DNA from: Hysterium pulicare CBS 123377
Lineage: Eukaryota; Ascomycota; Dothideomycetes; Hysteriales; Hysteriaceae
Assembly: GCA_000467715.1 (NCBI GenBank)
Contig: AJFK01000004.1
Location: 62,001-126,000, forward strand
Length of the DNA stretch: 64,000 nucleotides
Reading direction: 5' to 3'
This document shows positions 30,637 through 43,212 of the stretch, piece after piece. The first letter of the stretch is position 1; each line of letters starts with the position of its first letter. Below the pieces are notes generated by a model. That model ran no database searches. It saw only the letters and a program-made list of their open reading frames with translations, and was not told the origin of the DNA. Both the position numbers and the translations under genes were made by a program.

Positions 30637-31856
30637 ATGCATGAGTATAGCTCTGTTCCGGCTAAGACTTTACACCATGCTATCCACGAGTTGAGTTACA
30701 AGCTGAAGTCACCAAAAGAGGACAAAGATGCAGCCAGGTGGTTATGGATAACTTTTCCCACTCCCGATGGTCTCGACCTCAAGCCGATCTCTATTCGTAC
30801 TCAAGAAGACCTCGAGAAGTACGATGAGATTTATAAGCTTTTCCTTGTACGTTCTCCAAAGGACCAGTGGGATGGCAGTGACTATCCACAATTCTATAGA
30901 GATCCTAAAGTCTCCTTCGGGCCAAATTGTAAGTTGATTTTCCCATACTCAATTTCAGACAACTTACTCACCAACCAGCCGGTACTCCGAAGCCGATCCC
31001 ACAGTTCGTTCCTATTCCGAATGCAGACGACATGTTACCTAGGTATGGGACCGCGCCCAGGGACACATTACGGGAGATAAGGAACACATTGAAGTTTTCT
31101 ACTGTGCGGAACGAGGACTTGGTTTTAGCGTCGTGGATCTCGAAGACTTTCCTTGAACGCTCTTCGACTCCGAAGGCATATAAGCTTGCAACCAGCGAGG
31201 ATCTTGATAAGTATGAGAAGGCCTATCAGCGCTATCTGGCTTTTCTTCGCAAGAACCAGAAGCCGTTCGACAAATTTGGTTCTAAGCCTCAGGTCGAAAA
31301 AAAGTTCATAGAGAGTAAGTCGGAAGCTAGCGAGGTCGTTGGCTCATCTGGTATTTACAAACGCACGCCTTGCAATGTTTGAAAAGCGTCTTGCTGGATG
31401 TCTTTACTGATCCATGCCGCAGCATCAACGCCGCCGCCCAACTCGGCGCCACAAACTCCAGCTCAACCATCAACGCCAACGTCAAAATCGTCTACGGCTC
31501 CCGCGGCTCTCAAATCGGTTCCAAATGCTAGTCCCTCAGCTGCGCCTTCCGATTCGAGGTGGTATCCAAAGAACGATCCAAGTTCCGATCCTAGGTGGTA
31601 TAAAAAGATCGAAGTTCCCAGTAACGCCACCTACGTCCGATTCCTGGCCCAATTCGAGACTCCCGATGGACCCAAACAAGTGATGGTGCCAGACCAAGGA
31701 GCCTTTTGTCAAATGGATGACTTGCGCCGGTACATTGACTATAAGCATGATGAGGAACAAGCTGGGAAGACTGTCACTATGTCATTTGAGGAGTTTGTCA
31801 AAGTCATCGATTGGGGCCGGAAGGCCGTCGCTCCGTTGCCAGATGGGTCGAAGTAG
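30637..31856 (+). CDS. Hypothetical protein with repeated helical modules
   Basis: Three exons: 30637-30928, 30979-31314 and 31423-31856. Both introns (50 and 108 nt) have GTAAGT donors and good acceptors, and the phases agree. Start context is CAAAAATGC. The protein, about 353 aa, appears to contain three related modules. Each has a W-containing helix, a short strand region, and then an acidic DLEKYDEIY-like helix: TQEDLEKYDEIYKLFL, TSEDLDKYEKAYQRYL, and MDDLRRYIDYKHDEEQ. Between modules 2 and 3 is a Pro/Ala/Ser linker. The third module begins with a duplicated RWYPKNDPSSDPRWYKK. I know no family for it. No signal peptide or TM segment is present, so it is probably cytoplasmic or nuclear. 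Confidence 0.75.
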
Positions 31857-32545
31857 GTCTCCAATTGGTGGGTGAAGGGTAAGGAAATTGACGGAGGAAT
31901 GGTTCTTGATGGAACGAGGATTCCTTGATCGGGTGTATATAATGGCTGCATGAGAGACTTCAGTATGGCATAAGAGATATATATCTACGGGTTCGAGTAG
32001 ATGAAAGACATAGCGGCCCTATCGATTGAGCGACAGTACGCGAACAAACTAATTCTCGGAGCGAACATAACTGATAACGCTGTTAAGAAAGCTATGAATT
32101 GTAACACCAATGTCAGTGTTTGTATTTCGATGAAACTAGCAAGCATAGATACCGAATCACGGGGACTCGTGACGCAGAGGCAAATTGCAAGCAACTACAT
32201 ACTCCGTCATGTGCATTTGCCTTGTTTTAGAGCATCATGTTTCTATCTTGTTGAGTCTGCACACTACTCCAAACTATATCAGGTCGGATTATATCACAGT
32301 AGCTCGAGCAGCACTAGTCAGAAGCAGGAATAATGAATGTATGTCACCTTATAGTATGTTAACGCATAAGGTAGTACTTTTAATACGTTTACCTCGATCT
32401 AAAACCTTGCAAACCAATGCAATCCAAACTAATGTACTATAGTTTGGATTCCTCGAATCTGTAGGAGCTAGTAGAGGAATTTCCGGGAGCCAAAATGGTA
32501 TGTATCCCTATCCCATAAGCGCTAGGAGGCCTTTTGGCCCCCAAA
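31857..32545. other. Intergenic region
   Basis: 3' flank of the preceding gene and promoter of the ankyrin gene. An AT-rich stretch (32330-32460) carries two near copies of an 18-base ATCCAAACTA-like element in opposite orientation (about 32420-32450). No gene is seen. Confidence 0.4.
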
Positions 32546-35500
32546 ATGCGCCTCCTGTGGGGGCATAAGCAGAAGAAGTCTGTACAGCGCCGAACCTGGC
32601 CTCATCTCTTCTACACTACCCATACTTCGATCCACGCAATGTCCTCAACCGAAGACGATGGTTTGTCTCGTAAGCAACAAATTCTGCAAGCTGTTGAAAA
32701 CGATGACATCGAATCTTTGCGTACGATCGTTTCTGCAGCGGCTTCCGAATCGAATCTAAATGGTCTGCTTGAGATAGCTTTGATACGAAGCTTAGAGAGT
32801 TTGAAAGTCAACGCAACACAGTACCTTCTCGACCAACATACACCAATTGAAGGATCGTCAAGGCTTTCCCCTTTGATTCGTGCGGTACAAGGTACATCAT
32901 CAGGGCAGGATGATGAACGCAATCGAGCAGCGATTGTGAAGATGCTCTTAGAGCACGGTGTGAACCTGGAAGCAGTAGATAAGACAGGCAAGACAGCTTT
33001 AATGATTGGTTCATGTCGATATGACCAACCAATTCTCGACCTATTACTCGATCATGGTGCGAATGTAAATGCAACAGATCAGGGTCGCCGGAACGTCCTT
33101 CATAATATCGCTATAACAACAACCGATGCCGATGGTAGCTCTGAGCATAGGCATCGGTCTGTCGTCGACTCCCTACTTCAGCGAAACGTGTTCACATCTG
33201 GACCGCAAGCACAGGATGAGTTGCTCCGGACTCCACTACATTGGGCATGCGCGAAAGGGAACTTTACCCTGGCAGAGCAACTAATGAAAGCATCAACGGT
33301 GGACGACCGAGAGATCCACATGAAAACAGCGTTACACCTAGCTACATCTCATGGCTATCCTGCTTTGGTAAAACTGCTGATCAAGCACAATGCAGACGTG
33401 GGTGCTCGGAGCGATGAAGGCTGGACACCATTACACATGGCGTGTGAGGACGGCAATGTGGAGATTGTGCGCATCCTACTCGATGCCGGCGCTAAAGTTA
33501 ACGCGAAGCTCTTGAACGGAATGTCTTGTCTCCATCTCTCTGCTCAGTATGGTCATATAGAAGTGGTGAAGCTTCTCCTCACCCGAACAGATCTCAAGGT
33601 ATGTATATCATCAGGTTTTCTTCCCCCTTTTCAAAATTTAGCCCAGTCAGAGTATTTTCGAAGTTTCTTTAGCAATCAATGTACGAAGACTATTGGTGGT
33701 TTGAGATTCAACCAAGCAAGCTAATCTCGAGAATCTGCAGGTGAGTGCAAAGGATCGATTCGGAAACACCGCTTTCATGCGGGCTGCGCAAAGCAACCAC
33801 AAAAATGTTATCCAACTTTTAGCTCCAACAAACATCCTACCTAATGCATCGGAAGATGAGATTGGCGCTTGCAAAAGCTTCAATGCAACTTTGGTTGATT
33901 TTTGCAATGGGATTCGTGTACAGAGAATAACTATATTCGGTATAGCTTTACTCTGACGTACAAGTCATTTTACTAATGCTGCCTAGAACTGCTTTATGGA
34001 CGCGATGCTATAGACAGTGAAAACCCCGCAATCCCAATTCTCTCTGATGTAAAGGGGCGGTCATTTAGATGGCTTCATTTCCTGGCAAACAACAAATCTT
34101 GGGTCGAAACCTTCTTTTTAAAATTGATGCTTGAAGATTGCTACGATTTCGAAGGGTACCAAAGCCTCTTGAGTTCTTTAGCCCAACAGCAGGAGGGGGA
34201 CTATGCTTGTTCACAATTCATGTTACCTTCGAGCCGAAGCTTTCAGACGGCGTCTAGCACCACGAGAGGTTCTTTCCGGCCAGTCAGAGATACTCCGCCT
34301 CCAAAGGCTCCAAGTCTTTTTGCTTCCATGCCCTATCTACATTTTGAAACAGCACTTAAACTCCAAGAAATGCAGGAAGCTATCAAAAGGACCGAGAAGC
34401 GGGATGTCAAAAACAAGCCAAGGTCATGTGATGAGATGTTGATTTTTGCATACAGATGTGGTGAAAGACCGTCGTTGAACATCCGGAGAACCTTAGACCA
34501 GTTCTTTCATTTCAATACGAAAGCGTTTGCTCGATCTGAAGCCCGGGTTGGTCCCCAGCCTCAGCAACAAGCAAAAGCTTTCCCAAACTACTCCCATGCG
34601 TTCGATCCCAAGATAATTATGGTGGACCAACTCTGGATCTGGATAATCCACTCAGATCTTATAATTACCTCATTCCCTCAACGCTGGCAACAACCAAAAC
34701 ATGACGAATTCGACGTTGTCGATAGAATCATCGAAAAATTAAATTCCAACATAACGGCTCCCGTCACTCAAGTCTACGATCTTTCTCTGGTGATTATTGG
34801 CTGTTGCATGGAGGTAGTTAACGACCTGAAATTTGTGGATGCTTACAACTCATCCATCAGTCAGCTCAAAGAAGACGAGACCTCATTATATAACCTATTC
34901 AACGAGGACTCACACGGTGCATCATCTTGGTTGAAGTACCAAAAAGGCAGCAAAGCTACCGACTGGGACGAAATCGAGTTGAAAGGCCCAACTTATGTCG
35001 ACAGCCTCCTCGACATAAGAAGAGAAATCACTCTTCTAGGCCAAGTCCAGGAGATCCGTGAGGAGATGAACATGTTTCACATGATCCAAGAAAACCAGCG
35101 GCAACTATTGCCTGAGATGCTCGACGGAATCTGTGACATATATCAAGACCAGGGGAAGTCGGTACAAGGTTTAAAGAAGACGGTACATGAGCGAATGAGG
35201 TCAATGTCATTCCGTTCGCGGGACGTGGATCGCATAGATAGGCAAGCGGAAGCCATCTACAGATCTGTGACCAACCCCCTGGACCTGAAGCAAAAATACG
35301 CGACGGCATTCCAAACCAGACTCATGAGCGACCAACTCACAGGTAGTTCCAAGAAGAGAGAAAAGACTGTGCTGGTGTTTACGGTTGTTACGATCATCTT
35401 TTTACCGCTAAGCTTCATCGCAACCGTTTTTACGATCGACATCTCCGACTTCCCTATCGATAGCAGTGGAAACCATAGCCTTTCATTGGCATACGTATCC

Positions 35501-35731
35501 AAATACATGTTCGGAATTGGATTCGCAGTGGCGGTCCCGCTGATCATGATTGCGTTGAGTTTGGATGATATTTGGGGTTTCTTCAAAGCCACGCGGCAGA
35601 AGTTTCGACGGGGACGGCGGATGAAGGACGACAAGAATGAGACGGCCACTTCCATTTTTGACAAAACGATAGACCTGAATCTTGCCAACTTCCGAAACAG
35701 GAACCGCAGAGATCTTGAAACGGCATCATAA
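32546..35731 (+). CDS. Ankyrin-repeat / CorA-like membrane protein fusion
   Basis: Model 32546-33598, 33741-33939, 33987-35731 gives 998 aa. Starts at 32546 and 32639 (MSSTEDDG) are both in frame; the second begins right at the folded part. The N-terminal 400 residues hold about seven ankyrin repeats (GKTALMIGS, RTPLHWACAKGN, KTALHLATSHGY, GWTPLHMACEDGN, GMSCLHLSAQYG, GNTAFMRAAQSN). After intron 2 comes the fungal CorA-like module starting ELLYGRDAIDSENP. It continues with FRWLHFLANN, MPYLHFETALK, RRTLDQFFHF, MVDQLWIWII and SFPQRW, then a long coiled region. Two TM helices end it (VLVFTVVTIIFLPLSFIATVF and YMFGIGFAVAVPLIMIALSL). The CorA GMN signature is absent after TM1, as is usual for this fungal group, so magnesium transport should not be assumed. 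The ANK part probably senses a partner and the C-terminus acts at a membrane. The first intron (142 nt) is long. Confidence 0.85.
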
Positions 35732-36193
35732 GCATTTAGCTTTCTTCCCGAGATACCAGAGAGAGGTGCTTGAATAGGAAGACAATGCACCAGCAAGTGT
35801 CAGTATTCTAATCTCGGAGATCTTGACCCCGCTTGCAGCAAACCATCATCATAAGAGACAAATAAGAATGGCGACCTGCATGGGACCGTCAAGCAGCAGC
35901 AAATATTGAGCGGCCATGAACTAAATAAGACGAGATTGCCTAGCAATAGCATGTTTTCTACCATATTGAGTTTGTATACTATTTAGCGTGCCTAGACGGT
36001 GAACGACATATTAGAGGAACACTGATGCTGAAGTGCAATTCCCTCCTGCCGGGGAAATACTCACGAAGTCCTCTTTCGACCGGTCCTACGCAGTAGACTG
36101 CATTATCTAACTATTCACTCCTAGTGAATTTATATCTGGGGTGCTCATATTTCGTTGCTATAGCATCGAGTCTGGGGTTCCTTGGATAGCCAT
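35732..36193. other. Intergenic region
   Basis: Moderately AT-rich spacer between two plus-strand genes. Nothing else is recognised. Confidence 0.5.
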
Positions 36194-37083
36194 ATGTTTT
36201 ATTCACCCGGGTGGGTTTCGGATATAAAGTCGTGGACTGGCAGCGTCATGGCCTACACTCACAACGCGACACCGCCCAAAACAACACCGTCTCCGACTGC
36301 GGATCCAAACATTAACACAACACCACTAAGTGACGACTCTTTCGATCAGCAACCAGACCAGATGCCTCCGCCACTTGGAGGACCCCCAATTCTCTGCTCT
36401 CTGCACTCCCGCGGAGCTAAAGAAATGTTTCAAGTTCTCCGTTACAGCGGCAAACCAGACATGGAGCAAACCGCAAAGTGGATATACGACCGCTATATCC
36501 GCCCTAGCGGTGCTGACAAGTCGAGTGAATCCTTTGGTATCCAGATTCGAAACGAAATCGACCTTTTCCGGCTGAAGGGAGCTTATTTCGAAGCTAAAGA
36601 TTATAATAACAGTATCATGGCTTTGCCGCTCTACTATGGCCATGGGGATTTGCCGCAGAACATGGGCGTTCAGGCTCCTACTGTGGGCGTGAGCGGGCCA
36701 CCTTATCCAACTAACCCCGAAGCTCCTATCGAACCTCGACATGTGAGGTTCGCTGCAAACCAATCCGCTCCAGGTAACGTGTCTTCGCAAAGTGTACCGT
36801 ACATGCTCTAATGTAAGATTTCATAGTAACAGTCCCTCCAACTCCTTCATCGAGCGCTATGCGAGAATCATATCGTCCAGTCACGGTGCCTCAGAATGTC
36901 GTATCAATGGAGACCCTGGCCGGCTTTAGGACACCTGATGATATCTATCATGAGACAGTGCCTCAGCAAGGAAGGAATGCTCAGCTTCAGGACTTAGATC
37001 GCTTTGTGGGGTGGAAGCAGACACCAGCTGGTCGTCGTTCCAATGCGACTTTTGAGGACTACCTTGCACTTCGAGGGCTTTAG
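36194..37083 (+). CDS. Hypothetical protein, two exons
   Basis: Exons 36194-36773 and 36827-37083 join across a 53-nt intron (donor GTAACG, acceptor TTTCATAG). The join turns an apparent early stop into a continuous 278-aa protein ending EDYLALRGL. ATG 36248 (MAYTHNATPPKT, context GTCATGGCC) is an alternative start. The N-terminus is Thr/Pro-rich and disordered. Residues about 70-140 look folded: ILCSLHSRGAKEMFQVLRYSG, TAKWIYDRYIRPSG and EIDLFRLKGAYFEAKD. The C-terminus contains a conserved-looking helix DLDRFVGWKQTPAGRRSNATFEDYLAL. I recognise no family and see no TM segment. The function is unknown. Confidence 0.7.
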
Positions 37084-38529
37084 TAGGCGGTGAATGTTGG
37101 GGGGTCAAAGGAACGGTTCGTGAATAATATGGTAGCTGATTCGAACATCTTCTCTTAGGGGTTCATTTATGGCATCGAGACGTCTCATTCCTGTTACAAT
37201 GTCAGTTGTAGGTATGAGGTACTTATGGGATAATAATGGATGTCGATTTAAGGTTAATTGAACGTCTGGTGAGAGATCAGGTGACAGCCTAAAGACCGCG
37301 AACTACCTATGACCGAAGATTAACATCAAAACAATAAATAACAAATAAATGTCCCTGGCTTCGCTATGTCCGCCTGCTGTTGTTCTCCTCTTGCGGATTC
37401 CCGACCCTTTTGACCAATGCTCATCGGTTCAAAAGAAACTTGACGAATAGCGCCTTGTCATTACTCATCTTAACTACGAGCACGCATGCCGGAAACTCCA
37501 TTGACATCTCTTGTCCATCCGTACAGACTGGCCGGCAGCTTGACTGGATCAATCATATCTGTAACATACCACATTCGATGAGTATGCAAGGCAATCTGGA
37601 GACAAGCAAACTTGAGTTAGTAACATGTATGCCGAGCTTGTTGCGGACTTGTTGAGCAGAAATATCTGAGTACAGCCTGCCAAGATCCAGATCCACAAGC
37701 GAATGCAGGGCTTGATAATCGCAGAATGCGCGATTGAAGTCTCCGCTACCAACTGCCTAGCCTTTGGGATCTCGCCTGTTTGCCTCTTTAAGTAGATGTT
37801 CTTCGATACGAATGCAAGCAATATCAGACAAGGTGAACTGGACACCCTAGCCCTTCATACAGCAACGGCCGTGGTATACGTGACACATGCTACCGCCCTC
37901 GAGCTCAATAGGCTGGAAATGAGCGTTCGGTTGTAGTTGGGGTTAGGAGCTGAGAGTTTGTGATCCTTCACGAGGTTGACGTGGCTCTCGATGAAGGTGG
38001 CGCACGTTTCTGCGGTGCGGGACGAAACAGCCTCTGGGGTTCCCGGCCAAGGCTGGTTCAGGCGACCAATCGATTTCCTGCCAAGTCAAATCTCCCGTTT
38101 ATCAGCCGTTGCGCTTATCCATATATTGGGCATGTTAAGCGACCACCTTCCTCAAATCTTCAGGGGACTCCGATCCTTGTCAATTCCTCAGTCCACCACT
38201 CATCACGTAGACGCGCTCCACGAGACCTCGGGGGGAAGCATCCCCGCTGGGGCCGATACGAAAAAAATCCTGATGGAATTCTGGACCGGAAACGCCATCA
38301 ATATGTGCTTTTCGTCTTGAATTATTGAGTTACGACCTCCGAATGAGTGGGTAAACGATCTCGCGTGGGAGAGGTGGTTAGGCGCAAACCAGCTGCCAGG
38401 TACATTTGTGTTACTTTCCCATGTACCCGGGTCCATCAAATTTTTTCCTCCCAACCGGAGCTTCCTTGTTTCTTGAACTTCTTGGAACCGCGCTGCAGGT
38501 GAAGAAGAGCGGCTTCTTGTTGTTCGAGG
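37084..38529. other. Intergenic region, 1.4 kb
   Basis: Frames at 37960-38328 and 37976-38320 overlap but have no recognisable content or splice support. The last 150 bases are the esterase promoter and leader. No gene is supported. Confidence 0.45.
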
Positions 38530-40517
38530 ATGAGATTCGGGTTCAAGGGTGCTTCGACACTCTATTTGGGCGCGATCGCGTTGCTATCGCCGCTCAATGG
38601 TGTGCTTTCTGTTTTCGCGGAACCCATTCCTCTTGCTGAGCGAGCTAGTCATGCTGCATCGCCGATAGTTGACCTTGGATATTCAACATATCAAGGCTAC
38701 TATGATGCCAATTACAGCATCAATATCTTCAAAGGGTATGCCACGAAACATTACCTGTCTTTTAAAGAATTGTGCCAGCTAACGCCGTCCTTCTACAGCA
38801 TTCGGTACGCTGCAGCTCCGATAGGAAAGCTTCGATGGCAAGCACCTCAGGACCCAATAAAGAATAAGAGCGCAACTATCCAAGCTCTAGAAGACCCGCC
38901 AAAATGCCCACAGTCCGGAGCTGCTAATACTCCGCATGCATATGGGTTCAATTCAGGACCTGGCGACGAGGATTGCTTGTTCCTCAATGTCTTTGCGCCT
39001 CCGAATGCCACAAACCTACCGGTCTTCTTCTGGATTCGTAAGTTTCTAAACTTCATCTAGAAACCTTCAACTTACTGATTATTCTTGCAGATGGAGGCGG
39101 ATACGGTCTCTACTCCGCAAGTGGCCTTCATCCAGGCCCACTCATGAATACCAGCGATAACGGATTCATCGCGGTAGTAATACAATATCGTCTAGGCGCT
39201 TTCGGTTTCCTGCCTGGAGCGGACGTCAAGAAGTATGGAGCCCTCAACGCTGGGTTACTGGACATGAATTTCGCTCTTCAATGGGTGCAGAAATATATCA
39301 GCAAGTTCGGCGGAGATCCAGGTCGCGTCACAATTGGTGGAGAGTCCGCTGGTGCAGGTGCGGTTATCTACCAATCCATGGCATATGGTGGGAAAGACCA
39401 GTGCTTGTTCAATAATGTATGATACCTTCCCAACTACCTCAAGCAATTGACTGACTGGATACAGGTTATTGCCGCAAGCACATGGGTACCAAGCCAGTAT
39501 AACTACAGCGATCCCATCCCAACACAACACTACAACGCATTTGCAGCGGCCGCAGGTTGTGGTAGCGCTTCTAACAGATTCGAATGCTTAACTTCTACCA
39601 ACACATCCACCCTCCAAAACGCCAGCGCGAGAGTCTCCACATCAGGCGCATTCGGCACCTTCGCCTTCCTCCCCGTCACCGATGGAACATTCGTCCAAGA
39701 ACGGCTCAGTGCACAGCTCCTCGAAAAGAAAGTCCAAGGCAAACGCGTGCTCTCTGGAAACAACGCAAACGAAGGCATCCCTCTAGCACCACCGACCGTC
39801 AAAACCCTCCCAGGTTTCCTCTCCTACGTCAAAACTACATTCCCACTATTCAATGACACCGACATTTCCGCTCTACAGGACCAATACAGCTACGACGGCG
39901 ACGACCGACCCACGAATCCCTCCGCACCCCTCTACGACACTCCCGGAACCTCGTCCAGCGCAACAGCCGTGAACCAGTCCGGCTTCGCAACAGGCCAACA
40001 ACAACGCCTCTTCGACGTCTTCGCCGAAAGCACCTTCAATTGCCCAGGATACTGGCTCGCAGAAGCCTTCCCTCAAGCGTGGAAATACCAATACTCGGCT
40101 CTTCCCGCCTACCACGGCGCCGATCTCCAAGCCTACTGGTCCGCGGCCACCGTCCAGCCCGGCAAAAGTTTCAAACACGCTTTCCACAAGATCTGGGGCT
40201 CTTTCATAATAAACAACACCCCCGTAATCGATATCTCCGATGCTACAGCCGGTCTCGCGAACGCGACGGTGCCGAGGGGGAGTGCGGGGAAGATCAATTG
40301 GCCACAATACACCGCGCAAGATCCGTGGATGCTGAATCTGAATGAGACGGGGGGCGTAAAGACTTTTGTGAATGTCACGGCGGACTTGCAGTATTACCTT
40401 TATCTAGAGCCCGGGATCACGAATAAATTCTCGCTGGTGGATGCGGGGGATTGGGAGGGGGGAAGAGGGGATAGGTGTCAGTGGTGGAGGAGCGTTGCGG
40501 CCAGAGTGCCGATATAA
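38530..40517 (+). CDS. Secreted type-B carboxylesterase/lipase
   Basis: Exons 38530-38735, 38799-39037, 39091-39416 and 39465-40517 give 607 aa; all three introns are canonical. This is an alpha/beta-hydrolase of the COesterase family, which hydrolyses carboxylic esters or lipids. An N-terminal signal peptide is likely (basic MRFGFK, hydrophobic LYLGAIALLSPLNGVLSVFA). Seen: GDEDCLFLNVFAP, the oxyanion-hole WIHGGGYG (H149-G152), the nucleophile elbow GGESAGA with S234, and the catalytic His in PAYHGADL (H474). The acidic member is probably in the NNANEGIPL region. Several N-glycosylation sites fit secretion. Its last residues continue past the usual domain end into a Trp-rich tail (GDRCQWWRSV). 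No accessory domain is present. Probably used in extracellular nutrition, with substrate unknown. Confidence 0.9.
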
Positions 40518-41669
40518 TATTTATTTTGAGGATTTTGGATGGGGAGTAGGAGGCCTTCTGGATTTTTTTCTGATAAGGGAGGCTTTGATCGATTTGAGCA
40601 AGCAAGGAGGGATACATACATACAACTACTATTAGGCTCTGGCGGGTTATAACTTCTGTATATAGCTCCTTTAACGAATGCAAAGATGCCCTTACAACGA
40701 GTCGCTTCTACTTCAGTCCTACCAATTACCCGAATATCAGCGTACCAACACTCTTTTTCAAATCATACCTACACACGTCCACCTCTCACACCCCAATCAC
40801 GTGCCCCTCCATCCCACACGTTCTCGCGTTCCTACCCCAACCGAGCTGTTCCGTAAGCCAGGATGTCATCGCATCGCCTATTTATCCCCGCCGCAACCAC
40901 CGCCACCACCAGGATCATCAATCTGATCTCCGAGCCGCTCCGCCCATGACAAATTGCGCAAAAGGCGCGAAAAAGCAAAATCCACGGGGCCGCTCACGTT
41001 TCGCTGACGCGCATATCAAACACTAACAAAGTGTAGATTTACTGCGATACATAGACTTAGTAAATGTGCGATGCAGAAGTTTGGGGTTTGTTGTCGGCGA
41101 CCTTGAATGTAGAATCTAGATTTCTCATTGTTGATTTAGCCGGAGATGGACTCCGGGGGGTCTGGAGTCGGGGGTTAGTGGAAGAAGTGAGGAGGCTGGG
41201 GTGGATGCGAATGCGAATTCTGCTTGGTGGTCGGTAGGATGATTAGAGTAGATTGAATCGCTTCGAGATCCTGGCCTTGGAGATCCTGGCGGTGGCCCCT
41301 TAATATATTTGAGTTATGAGGGTGTGGTCGAAATGAAGGTTAGTAACACAGTCCGTATGTTTTCTGATCATAACTGGCCGGAGTGGTGTTGAGAGGGTAT
41401 CATTGTGTTTTTTGCTATTGTACAGTAGACATAAGAATTAAAAAAACTGGGCCGTGAATACTACTTAGGTGGGATATCTCAAGAATAAAAGAAAATAGTA
41501 CTCCATCGCTGATGCCAATGATTCCATTTTACGTCGTGTCGTGGAAAGGGTATTCAAGTCATTACACCATCGACCATCGGATTTCGTAGCCAAACGCCCA
41601 AACGCGATACATGCCCCAATAAAGTCAGATATGTTGAATTGAATCCGTATGATGCATGCGCCGTGAACC
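40518..41669. other. Convergent 3' intergenic region
   Basis: It lies between the ends of the esterase (plus) and the rhodopsin-domain gene (minus). Between 40790 and 40990 the plus strand is C-rich, then ordinary. No gene is recognised. Confidence 0.5.
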
Positions 41670-43212
41670 TCACTTTCTCCTAACCTCATAAAGATTCTTC
41701 CTCATGACTTTTCCCTTCGCATCCACCTTAACTTCCTCTTTCTGCTCAACCTCCGTCTTCACCTCCCTCTCGACGACGATCCCCTGCGCTCCGCTCATAG
41801 AACCCTGGGGTCCCCCTTCTAGACCTTGACCCGTAGACGAGCTTCGGATATGATTCCAAAACTGCGCTTGCTTCGGCTGCTCGATTTTGACAACCCCACC
41901 ATCTAACTTCCCTTCCTTCGCTAACCCCACCTGGCTCACTTCACTCTGCGAACCGAGCGGTAACCAATTCGCGCTCCTCTCCTCCTCATCTCCTCTAATC
42001 GTCCTCGATCCCGTCGTATTCCTCGTTCCTAGACTACTGAGTGCGAGACTCGTCCAGTTTCTTCTTCTCCTCCGAGAGCCAGAGTCTGGGGTGTGGTGCG
42101 AGGAGGGAGGAGTCGGGTGGGTTTTGAAGTAGGGGAGCATGACGGTGCGTTTGCGGTACATGTGCCAGATGATGGGGAGGTTGGTCGCGAGGATGCCGCC
42201 GAGGGGTTCGAAGACGGAGTAGGCACCGAGCGGGACGGTGGCCCAGGTGAAGTCTGGGGAGCCGTGGCCGAGGACGACAGTTAAGCGGATGGAGGAGACG
42301 ACGCAGGTTCTGTACGCCAGTTGGGTCAGAAGGATGGCCAGCGGAAATACGTAGATAGAAGATAGAGAGCTTACGCTAGACCGATGGAGAAGATAAAGCA
42401 TAGCAGTAGCTTCTTGTTTAATGGTAGTTGCAGTCCCCAGATAACCGGAACCGGCATTAGGAAGATCCATATGTCAGTAATGAGATTCGTGATATTGGTG
42501 AAATAGGTGAAAGTGACGAGATTGAGGCATTTGCCCGGGACATCATCATCCCAGAATGCTTGGATCGGACGGCAGACGAGTGCAAGTGTTACAGTTATCG
42601 CAATACCCCATGACAAGACAAATGCTGCGGTTGCAAGGACGACCTTTTGGAAAACCGGAACGATGAAGACGCGGTAGTAGAAGGCGAGGATAGCGAGTTT
42701 CACGCTGACGAGTGCGATGTCGTAGAAGTGGCTGAAGACGTAGTCGCCCTGTATATTGATGTGAATATTGACTTTTAGGCGGTTGTACTGCTATGAATTA
42801 GATCTGCGCACCTTTCGGAATGTCTTCAAGTCTTCTGCGGATACGGCGGTAACATGTCTTCCCATGCCGTGAGGTGGTCCTGATCATGTTTAGCATCGTG
42901 CAACTAGGAAGTCGTTTTGTATACATACCATATCCAAGACCACTGCAGCATTCACCAACTAAGCAAATCTAATTACTGTCAGCGCGGTGCAATAGAGTTG
43001 GGCAAGGAGTGGAGACCTACAGTTGCGAACACGATGATGTAGTCGTCCAGAGTGATCCCATTTCTTCCAACCCTCTTAGCCCAAAGCCGTAGTCCAGTGC
43101 TGATGATGGAGGCCGCTATGGGGACGCTGTAGACCCAGTGTATTTCGGGTACTCTCGAGTCATTCTTGTGGGCCTCGAGATACGCCAGTTGCGCTGGCGT
43201 GAACGCCGACAT
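41670..43212 (-). CDS. Fungal rhodopsin-domain 7TM membrane protein
   Basis: Minus-strand exons 43212-43021, 42968-42929, 42879-42812, 42748-42375 and 42309-41670 give 437 aa. This is the large fungal integral membrane family with the Fung_rhodopsin domain, some members of which are PTH11-like receptors. Seen: a short extracellular N-terminus, TM1, RNGITLDDYIIVFAT, then ICLVGECCSGLGYGPPHGMGRHV. That last block requires the ATTAG acceptor at 42969; the nearby TTAG at 42959 gives a stop. Then come VSVKLAILAFYYRVF, the loop CRPIQAFWD and KCLNLVTFTYFTNITNLITDIWIFLMPVPVIWGLQ, followed by the last two TM helices. The cytosolic tail of about 150 residues is Ser/Arg-rich and then Lys/Glu-rich. There is no N-terminal CFEM domain. 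It probably acts as a surface receptor-like protein; the ligand is unknown. Confidence 0.88.

Noticed and set aside
37130-37215. Possible tRNA on the minus strand (TTCGAATC loop)
   Set aside because: Four of five T-stem pairs form, but there is no D-loop, anticodon arm or acceptor stem at the right distance.
40790-40990. C-rich stretch suspected to be a coding exon
   Set aside because: No splice signals or continuing frame; it lies between two convergent gene ends.
42929-42958. Exon 2 of the rhodopsin-domain gene starting at 42958
   Set aside because: That acceptor leads to an early stop in the next exon; the acceptor ending at 42969 restores the family motif GPPHGMGRHV.
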